A stretch of 64,000 nt of DNA from an uncultured Oligoflexia bacterium (GTDB lineage Bacteria; Bdellovibrionota; Bacteriovoracia; Bacteriovoracales; Bacteriovoracaceae). Shown piece after piece: positions 21,433 to 30,941 of the stretch (position 1 is its first letter; each line of letters starts with the position of its first letter). The stretch lies in NCBI GenBank assembly GCA_913058265.1, contig CAJXPQ010000006.1, positions 1 to 64,000 on the forward strand, in the 5' to 3' direction. The notes beneath the pieces are model-generated. The model had not been told where the DNA came from. It made no database searches and worked only from the letters and a program-made list of their open reading frames with translations. Made by a program: the position numbers and the translations under genes.

Positions 21433-21642
21433 TTAATTACTATTACCTCCGGAATCTACTTCGATGGCATTTGCGCTGGTAGTATCTGCAGGTTCAACAT
21501 CTGCTGTGTCCTTACCATCAGTACTTGGATTTCGGTCCGTATCACAGTGAGAAGCTACAGCTGCAGCGCCCTCGCCTGTTGAAGCTTCTGCAAAAGCATA
21601 AGAAAAAGTAAGCATTAAAATTGTAATTAATAGAGTTTTCAT
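21433..21642 (-). CDS. Small secreted peptide 3 (69 aa)
   Basis: MKTLLITILMLTFSYAFAEAST...: signal peptide, acidic low-complexity mature region with one Cys. Confidence 0.7.
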   Translation of the reverse strand: MKTLLITILMLTFSYAFAEASTGEGAAAVASHCDTDRNPSTDGKDTADVEPADTTSANAIEVDSGGNSN

Positions 21643-21657
21643 ATTATTCCTTCCTTA

Positions 21658-23313
21658 TTACATGTTTAAGTTAACACCAGCTGGTTTCACAATCGCTAAT
21701 AGATTTTGAAAAGCTTGGGTTACTTGTAAGGCCATCTTATGACCTTGCTTAGATTCAACTCTCTTGATTTCACCGTAGTTATCATAAGCGACTTGAATCT
21801 TTCCAACTTTTTGCATTTCGATTTCAATCGGTTTACCTAAAGCATTATACTTGAAAGCAAGAACTCTTTTCTTCTTAGACTTACTATCTTTATCAACCAT
21901 TTTTGTAATTTTACCTTTTGAATTATAAATCAGTGCAACGGCTTTACCTTTTGAGCTTAGGGCCTTAACTAGGTTTCCTTTTTTATTATAAGCAAACTCT
22001 GTAGAACCATTATTATTTATAACTTTTGATATCTTGTTATGAAGTTTGTCATAAGAAATTTTAACAAAGTCACCTCGAGTAGAGTTTTTCTTTGTCAGAA
22101 GACCTTTTGCATTATACTCAAAGTTAGTAACATGCTTACCTCTGGCAATTTTAAGTGGAAGTCCACAACACTCAGAGTAAATTGTTTCTGTCTTAATACC
22201 ATTGATTTTAGTTAAGATTCTATAAGTATATCTTGCACCATCAGGCTTAGTTTTAATTTCATACTCATATCTATTACTAACTTTCTTATTATTAAAACCT
22301 TTCTTTGAGACTAAAGTCCAATAGTGATCTTCCTTTTGCTTAGGATTTGCACCGTACTTATAACTTGTAAGATCTCCGTTTCGATCAGTAATACTAGAGA
22401 TAAAGAAAGTATTTGGCTCATATGCCATCTTCATAGCATCTTCTTTCTCACCTTTTTTTCGATTTGGATTATACACAACCTTAGTTAAGTTGTGATTTTT
22501 ATCATACTCAAAGCCATATTCATTTCCATCAACATCTTTAGAGTAAATTAAATCGTCACCATCATACTTAAACTCAGAAACTTTATCCTTTGCTGACCAC
22601 ATTTTTTTAACCTTACCGTTTGTGTACCAGTCAAAAAAGATTTGCTTTGCAAATGAGTCTTTGATTGAGTAAAGCTGCTTTGATTTATAAGTGAATTCAA
22701 CCTTATAGTTATTTTTATCTATGATTTTAGTTAATTTACCAGCATTATTAAAATATTCTTTTTTGCCGTCATTAGATTTTCTAAAGTAACCATCTTTTGT
22801 AACTTTAACTTCCTGAATCCCTCTCTGATTAGAAAAGAGTGTTGAACCAACAGCAATATCTGTTTTAACATTATATCTTCTAGCATATACATGTCTTAAC
22901 TCGGCATTCATCGCTAGCTTTGCTAAAAGGCTTTTTTCAGTTCTTTGAGTAATGTTTTGAGACTTTTTTCTCATAGCATCTACTATTTTTTTAGCTGCTT
23001 GTTTTGGATCAATAGAGTTTTTTGGACAAAAACGAGTTTTACCACCAGCACCGTGCTCATGAATAACAACACAGCCATCAGGTGACTTAATCAGCTTCGT
23101 CTCAAAGACAGTTCCCCATCCAAAACCAAACCAACCTTTTTCGCTTGATTTAGAGTTGTAAGTTCTTGTCATCTCGAGGCTTTTCCCAGTTCCAGGTACT
23201 AAGATATCCGTATAAGATATATAATAGTTACCATTTTTAAGATTTACTCCTGCAAAACTAACAGTAGTGATAGTGAGTAATAAACCAATTAAAAGACTTT
23301 TGCATAACTTCAT
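21658..23313 (-). CDS. RHS/YD-repeat protein with N-terminal signal peptide (no C-terminal toxin domain evident)
   Basis: DILVPGTGKSLEMTRTYNSKSSEKGWFGFGWGTVFET (DUF6531-like) followed by repeated Y/D motifs such as FEYDKNHNLTKV and FEYNAKGLLTKK. Confidence 0.85.
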   Translation of the reverse strand: MKLCKSLLIGLLLTITTVSFAGVNLKNGNYYISYTDILVPGTGKSLEMTRTYNSKSSEKGWFGFGWGTVFETKLIKSPDGCVVIHEHGAGGKTRFCPKNSIDPKQAAKKIVDAMRKKSQNITQRTEKSLLAKLAMNAELRHVYARRYNVKTDIAVGSTLFSNQRGIQEVKVTKDGYFRKSNDGKKEYFNNAGKLTKIIDKNNYKVEFTYKSKQLYSIKDSFAKQIFFDWYTNGKVKKMWSAKDKVSEFKYDGDDLIYSKDVDGNEYGFEYDKNHNLTKVVYNPNRKKGEKEDAMKMAYEPNTFFISSITDRNGDLTSYKYGANPKQKEDHYWTLVSKKGFNNKKVSNRYEYEIKTKPDGARYTYRILTKINGIKTETIYSECCGLPLKIARGKHVTNFEYNAKGLLTKKNSTRGDFVKISYDKLHNKISKVINNNGSTEFAYNKKGNLVKALSSKGKAVALIYNSKGKITKMVDKDSKSKKKRVLAFKYNALGKPIEIEMQKVGKIQVAYDNYGEIKRVESKQGHKMALQVTQAFQNLLAIVKPAGVNLNM

Positions 23314-23378
23314 TTTATTTCCCTTTATGGTGAGAATTTATCATTCTAGATTATTTATCGGTCAGGTTTTACAAAACC

Positions 23379-24344
23379 TTAAACCTTTATTTGAATTACT
23401 TTCCACATGAAAAATCCACCAGTTAGGTTCAATATTATCGCAATAATGGTGACAATAATCCCGATTGGTGTACCTAGAAGAGTATTAAAGAACTCTGGGT
23501 CCGAAGATCCAAAGTATAGCGCCATCAAGAAAGGCATACAGAAGATCAGTCCTCCCTGCAGTTTTCCCTGAGCAATAAAAGTATCTATCTTTTGTTGGAG
23601 TCTTACTCTTTCTCGAACGACATTAGCGATTGTATCAAATACTTCCGCTAGGTTACCACCTGTTTCACGTAATATATTAACTGAAGATACAAACATATCA
23701 TTATCTAATGTAGGAACTCTACGAGCAAGATCATTAAAAGCTTCGTCGAGAGGAACACCAATTTTAGTTTGCTGTAATATAAGATTAAATTCCTGACTAA
23801 CTGGCGCAGGTAACTCTTCAACAACCATACCGATCGACTGAGGAACAGATAGCCCTGCTCTTAATCCATTTGAGAGTAATCCAAGAGCATCAACCATCTG
23901 GGTCTCATAAACTTTTATTCTTTTACTAACAAGATAATTCATAATGGGGCGGGGTATTTTCCATCCAATAACGGAAAGCATAATGCCTAAGATTGCGCCT
24001 AATGTATATTTACCAAATATAAAACATATAGATGTTACGACAGTGCTAATACCCAATGAAAGAAAAAGAAGAATATATGTGACTCGTTCTGGCTTTATTT
24101 CATAAAATAGCAACTGACATCTTTGTAAAATAAAGTCTCTTGTTCCATAGGTTTGATCTTCAATCCATGCAAACAACTTAACTGAATTCATATAGGAAAA
24201 TGCAAAAAACATGACCCCAATTACAATAAGGACACCCTTTGTCCCCATCACCTTATAGACAAAATTTACGTTTCTCGAATCAGCAGCTTGGGCAAGGGCC
24301 ACAAGTGGAAAAAATGCAATAAGGATAGCAAGTAATCTACTCAT
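23379..24344 (-). CDS. tadB: Tad pilus inner-membrane platform protein (TadB/T2SSF)
   Basis: LLSNGLRAGLSVPQSIGMVVEELPAPVSQEF...NILRETGGNLAEVFDTIANVVRERVRLQQKI. Confidence 0.9.
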   Translation of the reverse strand: MSRLLAILIAFFPLVALAQAADSRNVNFVYKVMGTKGVLIVIGVMFFAFSYMNSVKLFAWIEDQTYGTRDFILQRCQLLFYEIKPERVTYILLFLSLGISTVVTSICFIFGKYTLGAILGIMLSVIGWKIPRPIMNYLVSKRIKVYETQMVDALGLLSNGLRAGLSVPQSIGMVVEELPAPVSQEFNLILQQTKIGVPLDEAFNDLARRVPTLDNDMFVSSVNILRETGGNLAEVFDTIANVVRERVRLQQKIDTFIAQGKLQGGLIFCMPFLMALYFGSSDPEFFNTLLGTPIGIIVTIIAIILNLTGGFFMWKVIQIKV

Positions 24345-26451
24345 TCTTAAATAGACCCCTTGGAATTTTCTGTCCCTTTTTCTCTATAGACTCAACAAAC
24401 TTCGGAATAAAGCCTGTCGCCATATACTTACCTACAATTTTACCTTTTGCCCCAATACCTTCTTGCTTGAAAACAAAAATATCTTGTAAGGTGATTACAT
24501 CACCTTGAAGTCCGCCAACTTCAGTAATATTCATTATCTTTCTTGCTCCATCTTCAAGACGCGATTGCTGAACAACCATATGTACAGCTGAAGCAATCAT
24601 TTCTTTAATCGCCTTGGGAGAAATACCCGTCCCTGCATATTGCACCAGTGTTTCAAGACGAGACATGCAATCCCTAGGAGTATTTGAATGAACCGTAGTT
24701 AAAGAGCCATCATGACCAGTGTTCATCGCCTGAAGCATATCTAGTGTTTCTCCGCCTCTACACTCCCCAACAACAATTCTATCGGGCTTCATTCTCAATG
24801 TTTGTTTAACAAGACATCTAATATCGACAGCGCCATCACCTTCAAGTGAAGGTGGTTTTGTTTCCAACCTTACGACATGGTCTTGAGGAAAATTTAATTC
24901 TGCTGAATCTTCACAAGTTATTATTCTTTCATTGGAAGGTATGAAACCTCCAAGAACATTAATTAGAGTTGTTTTCCCTGAACCTGTTCCTCCAGATACG
25001 ATTATATTCTTATGGTTTTGAACCGAAATCCTTAGGAAGTCTGCCATATTTTGTGTCATTGATCCGAACTTTACTAAGTCTTTATAAGTTAAACGGTCTT
25101 CAGGAAATTTTCGTATTGTAATCGTGCCACCGTCGAGTGCACAAGGTGGAATAATAGCATGAACTCTAGAGCCATCTCTTAATCTAGCATCAACATAAGG
25201 AGTTTTTTTATCTATTCTTCTTCCAACTTGAGAAACAATTCTTTCAATAACATCTAGAACTTGTCTGTCACTTGTGAAGGTAATATCAGATTTTTTATTT
25301 TTACCACCCTGCTCATAATATATCTTATCAGGGCCGACGACCATAATCTCAGAAACTGACATATCAGCAAGTAAATCTTCCAATGGTCCGAGGCCAAGAG
25401 CTTCATCTAAAATTTCTTTTACGATGCGATTCATATCATCTCGACCAGACAGAATACTCTTTGTATCTTCCTTACCTAGTAGCTCAACAATGATTTTTTT
25501 AGTTTTTTCACGTAATACAATCTGAGCTTGTTCATCATCTGAGTTTTGTTTTTTTAAATCCATTTCTTCTATTAAAGAACGATGAATTCTTGACTTCAAA
25601 TCAGTCCAAGGGTTACGTCCCCCCTTACTAGTAGAACTGCTTGAGGCTGTTTTAGCTGTACTAATTTTGGCCGCTGCTCCATCTGGCTTCTTTAGCCTCT
25701 CAAGACTCTTTAAAACATTTTTTTGCTTAAGAGATCTGACAAACTCTGTTACACCTTGAGAAAATGGTGAGTTTTTAGAGATAGTAATTAAAGGCGAAGA
25801 AGTACTTAACGCTCTAATACAACCCTGATCATCTTTTGGTATTACAGAGAATACAGGTCGACCTATTTGTCTGCCTATAGTATCTGGAGTCACAGGATGA
25901 CCTTTTTGATACTGATTTAAACATATTAAGATCATTTCTTTTGGAAATAACATCGTTATTAAATCTGAGTATAATCTTTTTGATTGGTTTACTGCCAATA
26001 AGTCAGGTGTAACAACGATAGAAATCATTGTTGAGTACTCCATTGCCTTGATTGCAAGATCATTCAATTCAGATCCTGCATCAATAATAGTTATTGGATA
26101 TAGATTAGTAACTGCTTTTAGGAATTTTCCTAAAGCATCTGCATTAATTTCTTCTGCAACTGCTGGCTCATTTGGCATACCAATATAATGAACGCCTTGT
26201 TTATGTTGAGCTATAAAGAGATTCATTGTTTTTGGGTCAATTGAACCATTAAAGTCGGCCAGATCTTTGATACTTTTCTTGGAGCGTAATCCAGTGATTA
26301 AATTTTGATCACCACATGCCCTCTTATCGAAATCTAGTAGAAGCGCTTTCTGACGGTTTTCTGCCGCAAATGCAAAAGCAAGATTAGCAGCAACTTGAGA
26401 TTTTCCAACCCCACCTTTACCACCAATTAATGTTATTATATGTCCGGCCAT
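24337..26451 (-). CDS. Fused TadZ/CpaE-like MinD ATPase + TadA/CpaF secretion ATPase
   Basis: N-terminal GGKGGVGKSQVAANLA (deviant Walker A), C-terminal IIVSGGTGSGKTTLINVLGGFIP, ITCEDSAELNFPQ, MLQAMNTGHDGSLTTVHSNTPRD, in one continuous 704 aa frame. Confidence 0.93.
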   Translation of the reverse strand: MAGHIITLIGGKGGVGKSQVAANLAFAFAAENRQKALLLDFDKRACGDQNLITGLRSKKSIKDLADFNGSIDPKTMNLFIAQHKQGVHYIGMPNEPAVAEEINADALGKFLKAVTNLYPITIIDAGSELNDLAIKAMEYSTMISIVVTPDLLAVNQSKRLYSDLITMLFPKEMILICLNQYQKGHPVTPDTIGRQIGRPVFSVIPKDDQGCIRALSTSSPLITISKNSPFSQGVTEFVRSLKQKNVLKSLERLKKPDGAAAKISTAKTASSSSTSKGGRNPWTDLKSRIHRSLIEEMDLKKQNSDDEQAQIVLREKTKKIIVELLGKEDTKSILSGRDDMNRIVKEILDEALGLGPLEDLLADMSVSEIMVVGPDKIYYEQGGKNKKSDITFTSDRQVLDVIERIVSQVGRRIDKKTPYVDARLRDGSRVHAIIPPCALDGGTITIRKFPEDRLTYKDLVKFGSMTQNMADFLRISVQNHKNIIVSGGTGSGKTTLINVLGGFIPSNERIITCEDSAELNFPQDHVVRLETKPPSLEGDGAVDIRCLVKQTLRMKPDRIVVGECRGGETLDMLQAMNTGHDGSLTTVHSNTPRDCMSRLETLVQYAGTGISPKAIKEMIASAVHMVVQQSRLEDGARKIMNITEVGGLQGDVITLQDIFVFKQEGIGAKGKIVGKYMATGFIPKFVESIEKKGQKIPRGLFKNE

Positions 26452-27938
26452 TACCGCTCTCGCTTTTTAAACTTCTTTCTAATTTCTTCCGTTCCTTTTG
26501 AAGCAGACTCCAAAATTTCAGGTGTAACAAAAACGACAAATTGTGATTTTTTGGTTGTATAACTTTTTGACCTTAAAATATTAAATAAAGATGAGCTTTG
26601 TGAGCCATCTTCACTTGGTGCTGCCTCGACAGCATCAGGATCATTCTTATCATATTGTGTATTTGATGTGTTCTGTAGGACACCACCGATGACTGCAGAC
26701 TCTGAAGATTTAACCGTAAGATTTGTACTAACAGTATTTGTTGTTCCCAGCGGAACTCCACCTGCACCTGCTTCGTTTGGAAGTGTTACTGTAATCTTTA
26801 ACTCTTCCAAGATTACATTCTCTTGTGATCCAATTTTTGGAGTCGTAGACATGCTAAAACTTACTTTACTTGTCTTTGTCTCCTGACCTTCACCAGTTCC
26901 GACAGGAAATGATATTTCTGAATTCTTTGTTATCGCAACATTCTTTGCTTCATTTGTAACGGCCATCCCTGATTGAATAACCCTTGCATATCCTGCCTCT
27001 TTAGCTGAGTTTAGCTTAGGAAAAAGTCTTGAAATTGTTCCTGATAATGTCCCAGATTCACTTGTAGTAATTCCTCCCTCAGAAGTTTTACCAAATGCAA
27101 TCTGACTATTATTTGACATAAAAGGGGCCCATTTAAAGGCAAATACTTTTTTATAATCTTTTGATAGTTCTACAAATTGTGTAGATATTTTTATTAATTT
27201 TGCTGGAGGTTCTGGATCTTTCTTCTCATTTACACTAACAAAGTTTGCAATTTTACCACGTTGCTTACCTGAGAACCGATTTCCACCAGAGGCCAATCCA
27301 AGTCCAGTTAATGTATCTGGTAAATATGCATTAGCAATATTCTCTGCCAGTCCCTTTTTTCCATCTGAATTAACAACACCTTCTATCCAATAATCCCCAT
27401 TCACAACTCTCACTGTGACATCCTTCATATTGTTGTTATTGATTGCATCCTGCATTTCTCTAGCAACAATCAATTGTGTCTGTCTTGAATATTCAACAAG
27501 TATAAGGACGTCTGGGTATTTGTTTAACACTGCCATTATCTTTCCAATTTGATCTGGAACGACGATTTCACCGTCAACAACAACTCTCCCACCTTTTATA
27601 CTTATATTAAGTCCTTCAATATTACCTATAAGCTCTCTTATTTCTCTAACAGTATTAGAATTTCCATCTGATGTTACTGTAACAATAAATTTATCTCGTA
27701 TTTCACCGAAAGAATCTCTTACAGTAACAGAGGTTTTTCCTGCTTTGATCCCTCTAAATGTTATTTCTTGTTTTGAAGGAGCTAATATTAATTGAATTAA
27801 AGAGGGATTACCAATCTGTACTTTGGAGTTATACTTATAGTCTAATTTTTTATTTTCATCGATTCCTATCGCTACATTCATATTTGTCTCCGGAGTTTTA
27901 ATAACTCCTTGAGCAAATATTGTTTGCGAGACTAGCAA
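26451..27938 (-). CDS. cpaC: Tad pilus outer-membrane secretin (CpaC/RcpA)
   Basis: BON-like/pilus assembly N-domain, ISTQFVELSKDYKKVFAFKW, VIGGVLQNT, FVVFVTPEIL secretin C-terminus. Confidence 0.88.
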   Translation of the reverse strand: MLVSQTIFAQGVIKTPETNMNVAIGIDENKKLDYKYNSKVQIGNPSLIQLILAPSKQEITFRGIKAGKTSVTVRDSFGEIRDKFIVTVTSDGNSNTVREIRELIGNIEGLNISIKGGRVVVDGEIVVPDQIGKIMAVLNKYPDVLILVEYSRQTQLIVAREMQDAINNNNMKDVTVRVVNGDYWIEGVVNSDGKKGLAENIANAYLPDTLTGLGLASGGNRFSGKQRGKIANFVSVNEKKDPEPPAKLIKISTQFVELSKDYKKVFAFKWAPFMSNNSQIAFGKTSEGGITTSESGTLSGTISRLFPKLNSAKEAGYARVIQSGMAVTNEAKNVAITKNSEISFPVGTGEGQETKTSKVSFSMSTTPKIGSQENVILEELKITVTLPNEAGAGGVPLGTTNTVSTNLTVKSSESAVIGGVLQNTSNTQYDKNDPDAVEAAPSEDGSQSSSLFNILRSKSYTTKKSQFVVFVTPEILESASKGTEEIRKKFKKRER

Positions 27939-27958
27939 TATAAGTAGAAATAAGTTTT

Positions 27959-28777
27959 TTATCTTTTTCTCTCCAGTTGAGCTTTTCTTTCTGCAAAGTA
28001 TGCCTTTGCTTCAGCTGCATCTTCTGCTCCAAGAACATCAAAGAGCTTCGTACCGCCAATTCTTTCTCTAGTTTTATCTGTATTATTTCTAAGTGTGAAG
28101 TAAACACCCTGACCGACTCTTTTTAAATAGATTAATTTCTGAGCTTCATCGGGTGTAAGTTCTAATGTCACTGTTGAGTAATCAGTAAAAGTATTTAAAT
28201 TTAATTTTTTGATTTCATTATCAACTTTAATTCCTGCCAAGGGTATTTCCCTTGTTACCCTCTTGCCCGTCGCAAGGACATAGACATCTTGTAAAACAGT
28301 TTTAACTTTTGTCATATCTTTTCGACCACTGGCATAGTTAAAGACTGAAAGTATATCAACTCTATCACCTGGTTTTAAAAGTTTTGCTACTGATTCTGGC
28401 TCACTTATTTGAATTGAAACTGCTCTTTTTCCATCACTAACTTGTCTTGAAAGCCCTGTTCTAGAACCAGGGTGAACTAACCTTGGTTTTGTTATTTGTT
28501 CACCTTTTTTAATCGGTGTTGCTGCAAGTGTATTATAAAGTTTTCCTGTGTCACTGAATGAACCCGGCATTGCAAAGTTTGCAGGAACGGCAACAAGTTG
28601 AATTTTTGTGTCATCAATCATTTCTAATTCTTGAATATCAACTTTTGCAACAACGACTTGTTTCATATCCCCGAAGTTTGATTTAAAATCATCCTCCTTA
28701 CCTTGAATGTAGGACTGAACCATAAAAACTGCTGTTAACGCAATTATTAAACTTAGGGTGAAAGCACGACTACTCAT
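27959..28777 (-). CDS. cpaB: Flp pilus assembly protein CpaB/RcpC
   Basis: SAF-like region VVAKVDIQELEMIDDTKIQLV, KKGEQITKPRLV, AVSIQISEPESVAKLLKPGDRVDIL. Confidence 0.9.
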   Translation of the reverse strand: MSSRAFTLSLIIALTAVFMVQSYIQGKEDDFKSNFGDMKQVVVAKVDIQELEMIDDTKIQLVAVPANFAMPGSFSDTGKLYNTLAATPIKKGEQITKPRLVHPGSRTGLSRQVSDGKRAVSIQISEPESVAKLLKPGDRVDILSVFNYASGRKDMTKVKTVLQDVYVLATGKRVTREIPLAGIKVDNEIKKLNLNTFTDYSTVTLELTPDEAQKLIYLKRVGQGVYFTLRNNTDKTRERIGGTKLFDVLGAEDAAEAKAYFAERKAQLERKR

Positions 28778-28859
28778 ATCTGATCCTTTCTATAGTATAC
28801 TACCTAATATTTTATACTTAGAGAGGGGATTTTGCTAATATGGCAGTTTTGACCGGCTA

Positions 28860-29384
28860 CTAATTTGAGATTGTACAATGCTGAATATCATTCACATCTC
28901 TTGAACTAAGAGGGTACGCGACATTGTTTCTGGCTTCATTTTTAAAATACGATGCCCCACAAACTCCATAAACAGTCATCACTCGAATAAACTGAGTAGT
29001 TGGGTCTGAATAGTTTCCTTCACATGTATCTCCCTCTCTTCCGCTGAATGGTAGATTGAGCTCATAACAAGGTGCTAGTGGCTGATCTCCATCTAACCTC
29101 TCACTCCAACCTATAATCTGAGAGCCAAATGCACTCCAACTCTGTGAAGGTTCGGCCTCACCACCCCTTCTTGGTTTAGGAATAGTTGAGTTATTCTGCA
29201 TTCTATAATAAAAAAAACCTCGCGCTACTTTTTGCTGATTTATTGATGCATTTATTGATCCTGATAGAGCTAATGTCACCGAGTACATCATAAGCATTAG
29301 TGGAAGAAACAATAAAAATTCAATGAGTCCCTGACCTTTTTGATTTTGAAAAAATATTTTTAAAAATTTAACAACCATTATCAT
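28860..29384 (-). CDS. TadE/F-like minor pseudopilin
   Basis: NQKGQGLIEFLLFLPLMLMMYSVTLAL class III signal-like segment. Confidence 0.75.
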   Translation of the reverse strand: MIMVVKFLKIFFQNQKGQGLIEFLLFLPLMLMMYSVTLALSGSINASINQQKVARGFFYYRMQNNSTIPKPRRGGEAEPSQSWSAFGSQIIGWSERLDGDQPLAPCYELNLPFSGREGDTCEGNYSDPTTQFIRVMTVYGVCGASYFKNEARNNVAYPLSSRDVNDIQHCTISN

Positions 29385-29931
29385 ATAAGGTAATAGAACT
29401 TGTATCTACCTTTCCTCTACACGCCTGCGAACTTCCTGTAATGGCAGCACACATCATACGATAGCAATCAAATCTTGTTGGCTCTTTACCTAGAAATGAT
29501 TCAGAATAAAATATAGCGGAATCTCCTCCTCCAAGGAATGGCGTTGAAGATAGTTTCTTAGAAAACTCAACGATTGTACCAGAGAATAAAGTTGAAAATG
29601 TATCTGGTGAGTTAATCTTAAAAGTCGCTTGAATACCAAATTTTTCTAAAGGGTAGGATCTAAACACTCCAGTGGCTTCTTGCTCAGCAACTCTTAGATT
29701 TTGATCTGTACCATTAATACCACTCTCCTGAACTAAATATGTTCTTGATGACATAAAGTTTGCATAATGAACTAAGTATCCATCCGTCATATTTAATGTT
29801 TGATTAACAAATAAGAATGTCACTCCTATTGCGAAAGCAAAAGTTAAAATAAACTCAACGGCCGATTGTCCATCATCATTTCTAAGGATATGGGTCTTTT
29901 GCACCAAAGAACCTCCCATTGTATGAGTCAT
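29368..29931 (-). CDS. TadE-like pseudopilin (start revised from ORF track)
   Basis: NDDGQSAVEFILTFAFAIGVTFLFV; ATG at 29931 (MTHTMGGSLVQ...) reduces the overlap with the upstream pilin frame compared with the ORF-track start at 30078. Confidence 0.7.
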   Translation of the reverse strand: MTHTMGGSLVQKTHILRNDDGQSAVEFILTFAFAIGVTFLFVNQTLNMTDGYLVHYANFMSSRTYLVQESGINGTDQNLRVAEQEATGVFRSYPLEKFGIQATFKINSPDTFSTLFSGTIVEFSKKLSSTPFLGGGDSAIFYSESFLGKEPTRFDCYRMMCAAITGSSQACRGKVDTSSITLYDNGC

Positions 29932-30184
29932 GTCGACCTGAGTTATAGTTAGGTCTTTCAAATCTTTTATTACCTGGTAAGCCGTGTCTGTAGGAGTATT
30001 GAAGTTCTCTCTTAAAAACAGAAGTGAATTTTCCTTCATCACCGAACAGATCAGTATAAGCTTTAGACTGAAAGACAAATGTTAAGAGTGAGATTACCAC
30101 AGCAAAAAGCAGTATATACTCAACTGTTGATTGACCAAGTTGCGTTCTTACGTATCTATTAATATTGTTCCTACCCATAACCAT
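29882..30184 (-). CDS. Flp/TadE-like pilin (start revised)
   Basis: TQLGQSTVEYILLFAVVISLLTFVF class III pilin signal; probable start MVMGRNN at 30184. Confidence 0.7.
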   Translation of the reverse strand: MVMGRNNINRYVRTQLGQSTVEYILLFAVVISLLTFVFQSKAYTDLFGDEGKFTSVFKRELQYSYRHGLPGNKRFERPNYNSGRHDSYNGRFFGAKDPYP

Positions 30185-30648
30185 GCTATGAGTATAACAG
30201 GAGCAAACGCAAATTTCGTACCGAAGCAAGATTTTACCCCCGCGAGGTCAGAATTTCTAAAACTTTCCACTATTTTTGGAAAATTTGATACAAAATTTCT
30301 TACAAAGACTATAAATCCGACACAGATTGTAGATATTAATAGAGCAGAAAAGGCTCCGTCCTGTAAATCTAATGGAATAATAAGAAATATGGATGAGAGA
30401 AATTTAGAATCGCCTCCTCCCATTATTTTCATCATATAAAGCATGAATCCTACAAAAATAAATACAATTGAAAATTGAAAAGACTCTATTTTGAAGAGAT
30501 ATAAACTTGGAAAAATAATAAACAAGACAATAGAAATGACTATATTTAGAAATATCCATATATTGCGAATTTTTCTATACTTTAAATCAAGGTAAGCCAC
30601 GATACATAACTCAATAAGAATAAATATATAGATTGGCCAGGGTATCAC
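30148..30648 (-). CDS. tadV: Prepilin peptidase, TadV/CpaA type
   Basis: IVAYLDLKYRKIRN and GGGDSKFLSSIFLI catalytic Asp motifs (xxD..., GxGDxK-like). Confidence 0.88.
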   Translation of the reverse strand: MIPWPIYIFILIELCIVAYLDLKYRKIRNIWIFLNIVISIVLFIIFPSLYLFKIESFQFSIVFIFVGFMLYMMKIMGGGDSKFLSSIFLIIPLDLQDGAFSALLISTICVGFIVFVRNFVSNFPKIVESFRNSDLAGVKSCFGTKFAFAPVILIAWLWVGTILIDT

Positions 30649-30878
30649 TGTGATCGAAATCCATTTTTATAACCTTTAAAGAAACAATCTTCCTCACATA
30701 CTCCAACGGTTAGGTTAATACTCATAACATGACCCAAGTTACCAAATGAATCGCTCATGAAGTCTGTGAAACCACCTACTAGTCTTGAAGTTATCATGAT
30801 TAGAAATACGAGCAATAACAAGTACTCAACTAGTGCTTGCCCTGATTTTTGTAGTGAATTAAATAAAGGAATGCCCAT
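30645..30878 (-). CDS. Flp-like pilin
   Basis: QKSGQALVEYLLLLVFLIMIT class III signal peptide. Confidence 0.78.
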   Translation of the reverse strand: MGIPLFNSLQKSGQALVEYLLLLVFLIMITSRLVGGFTDFMSDSFGNLGHVMSINLTVGVCEEDCFFKGYKNGFRSQ

Positions 30879-30941
30879 ATATGAATTATACGGGCATATA
30901 TTTATAATTATTTAGTAATGGAAACTTTTACCACTAAGTTA

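Noticed and set aside
21658-23313. RHS protein as a polymorphic toxin with adjacent immunity gene
   Set aside because: No C-terminal toxin tip after the repeats and the following genes are secreted peptides, not immunity-like cytosolic proteins.
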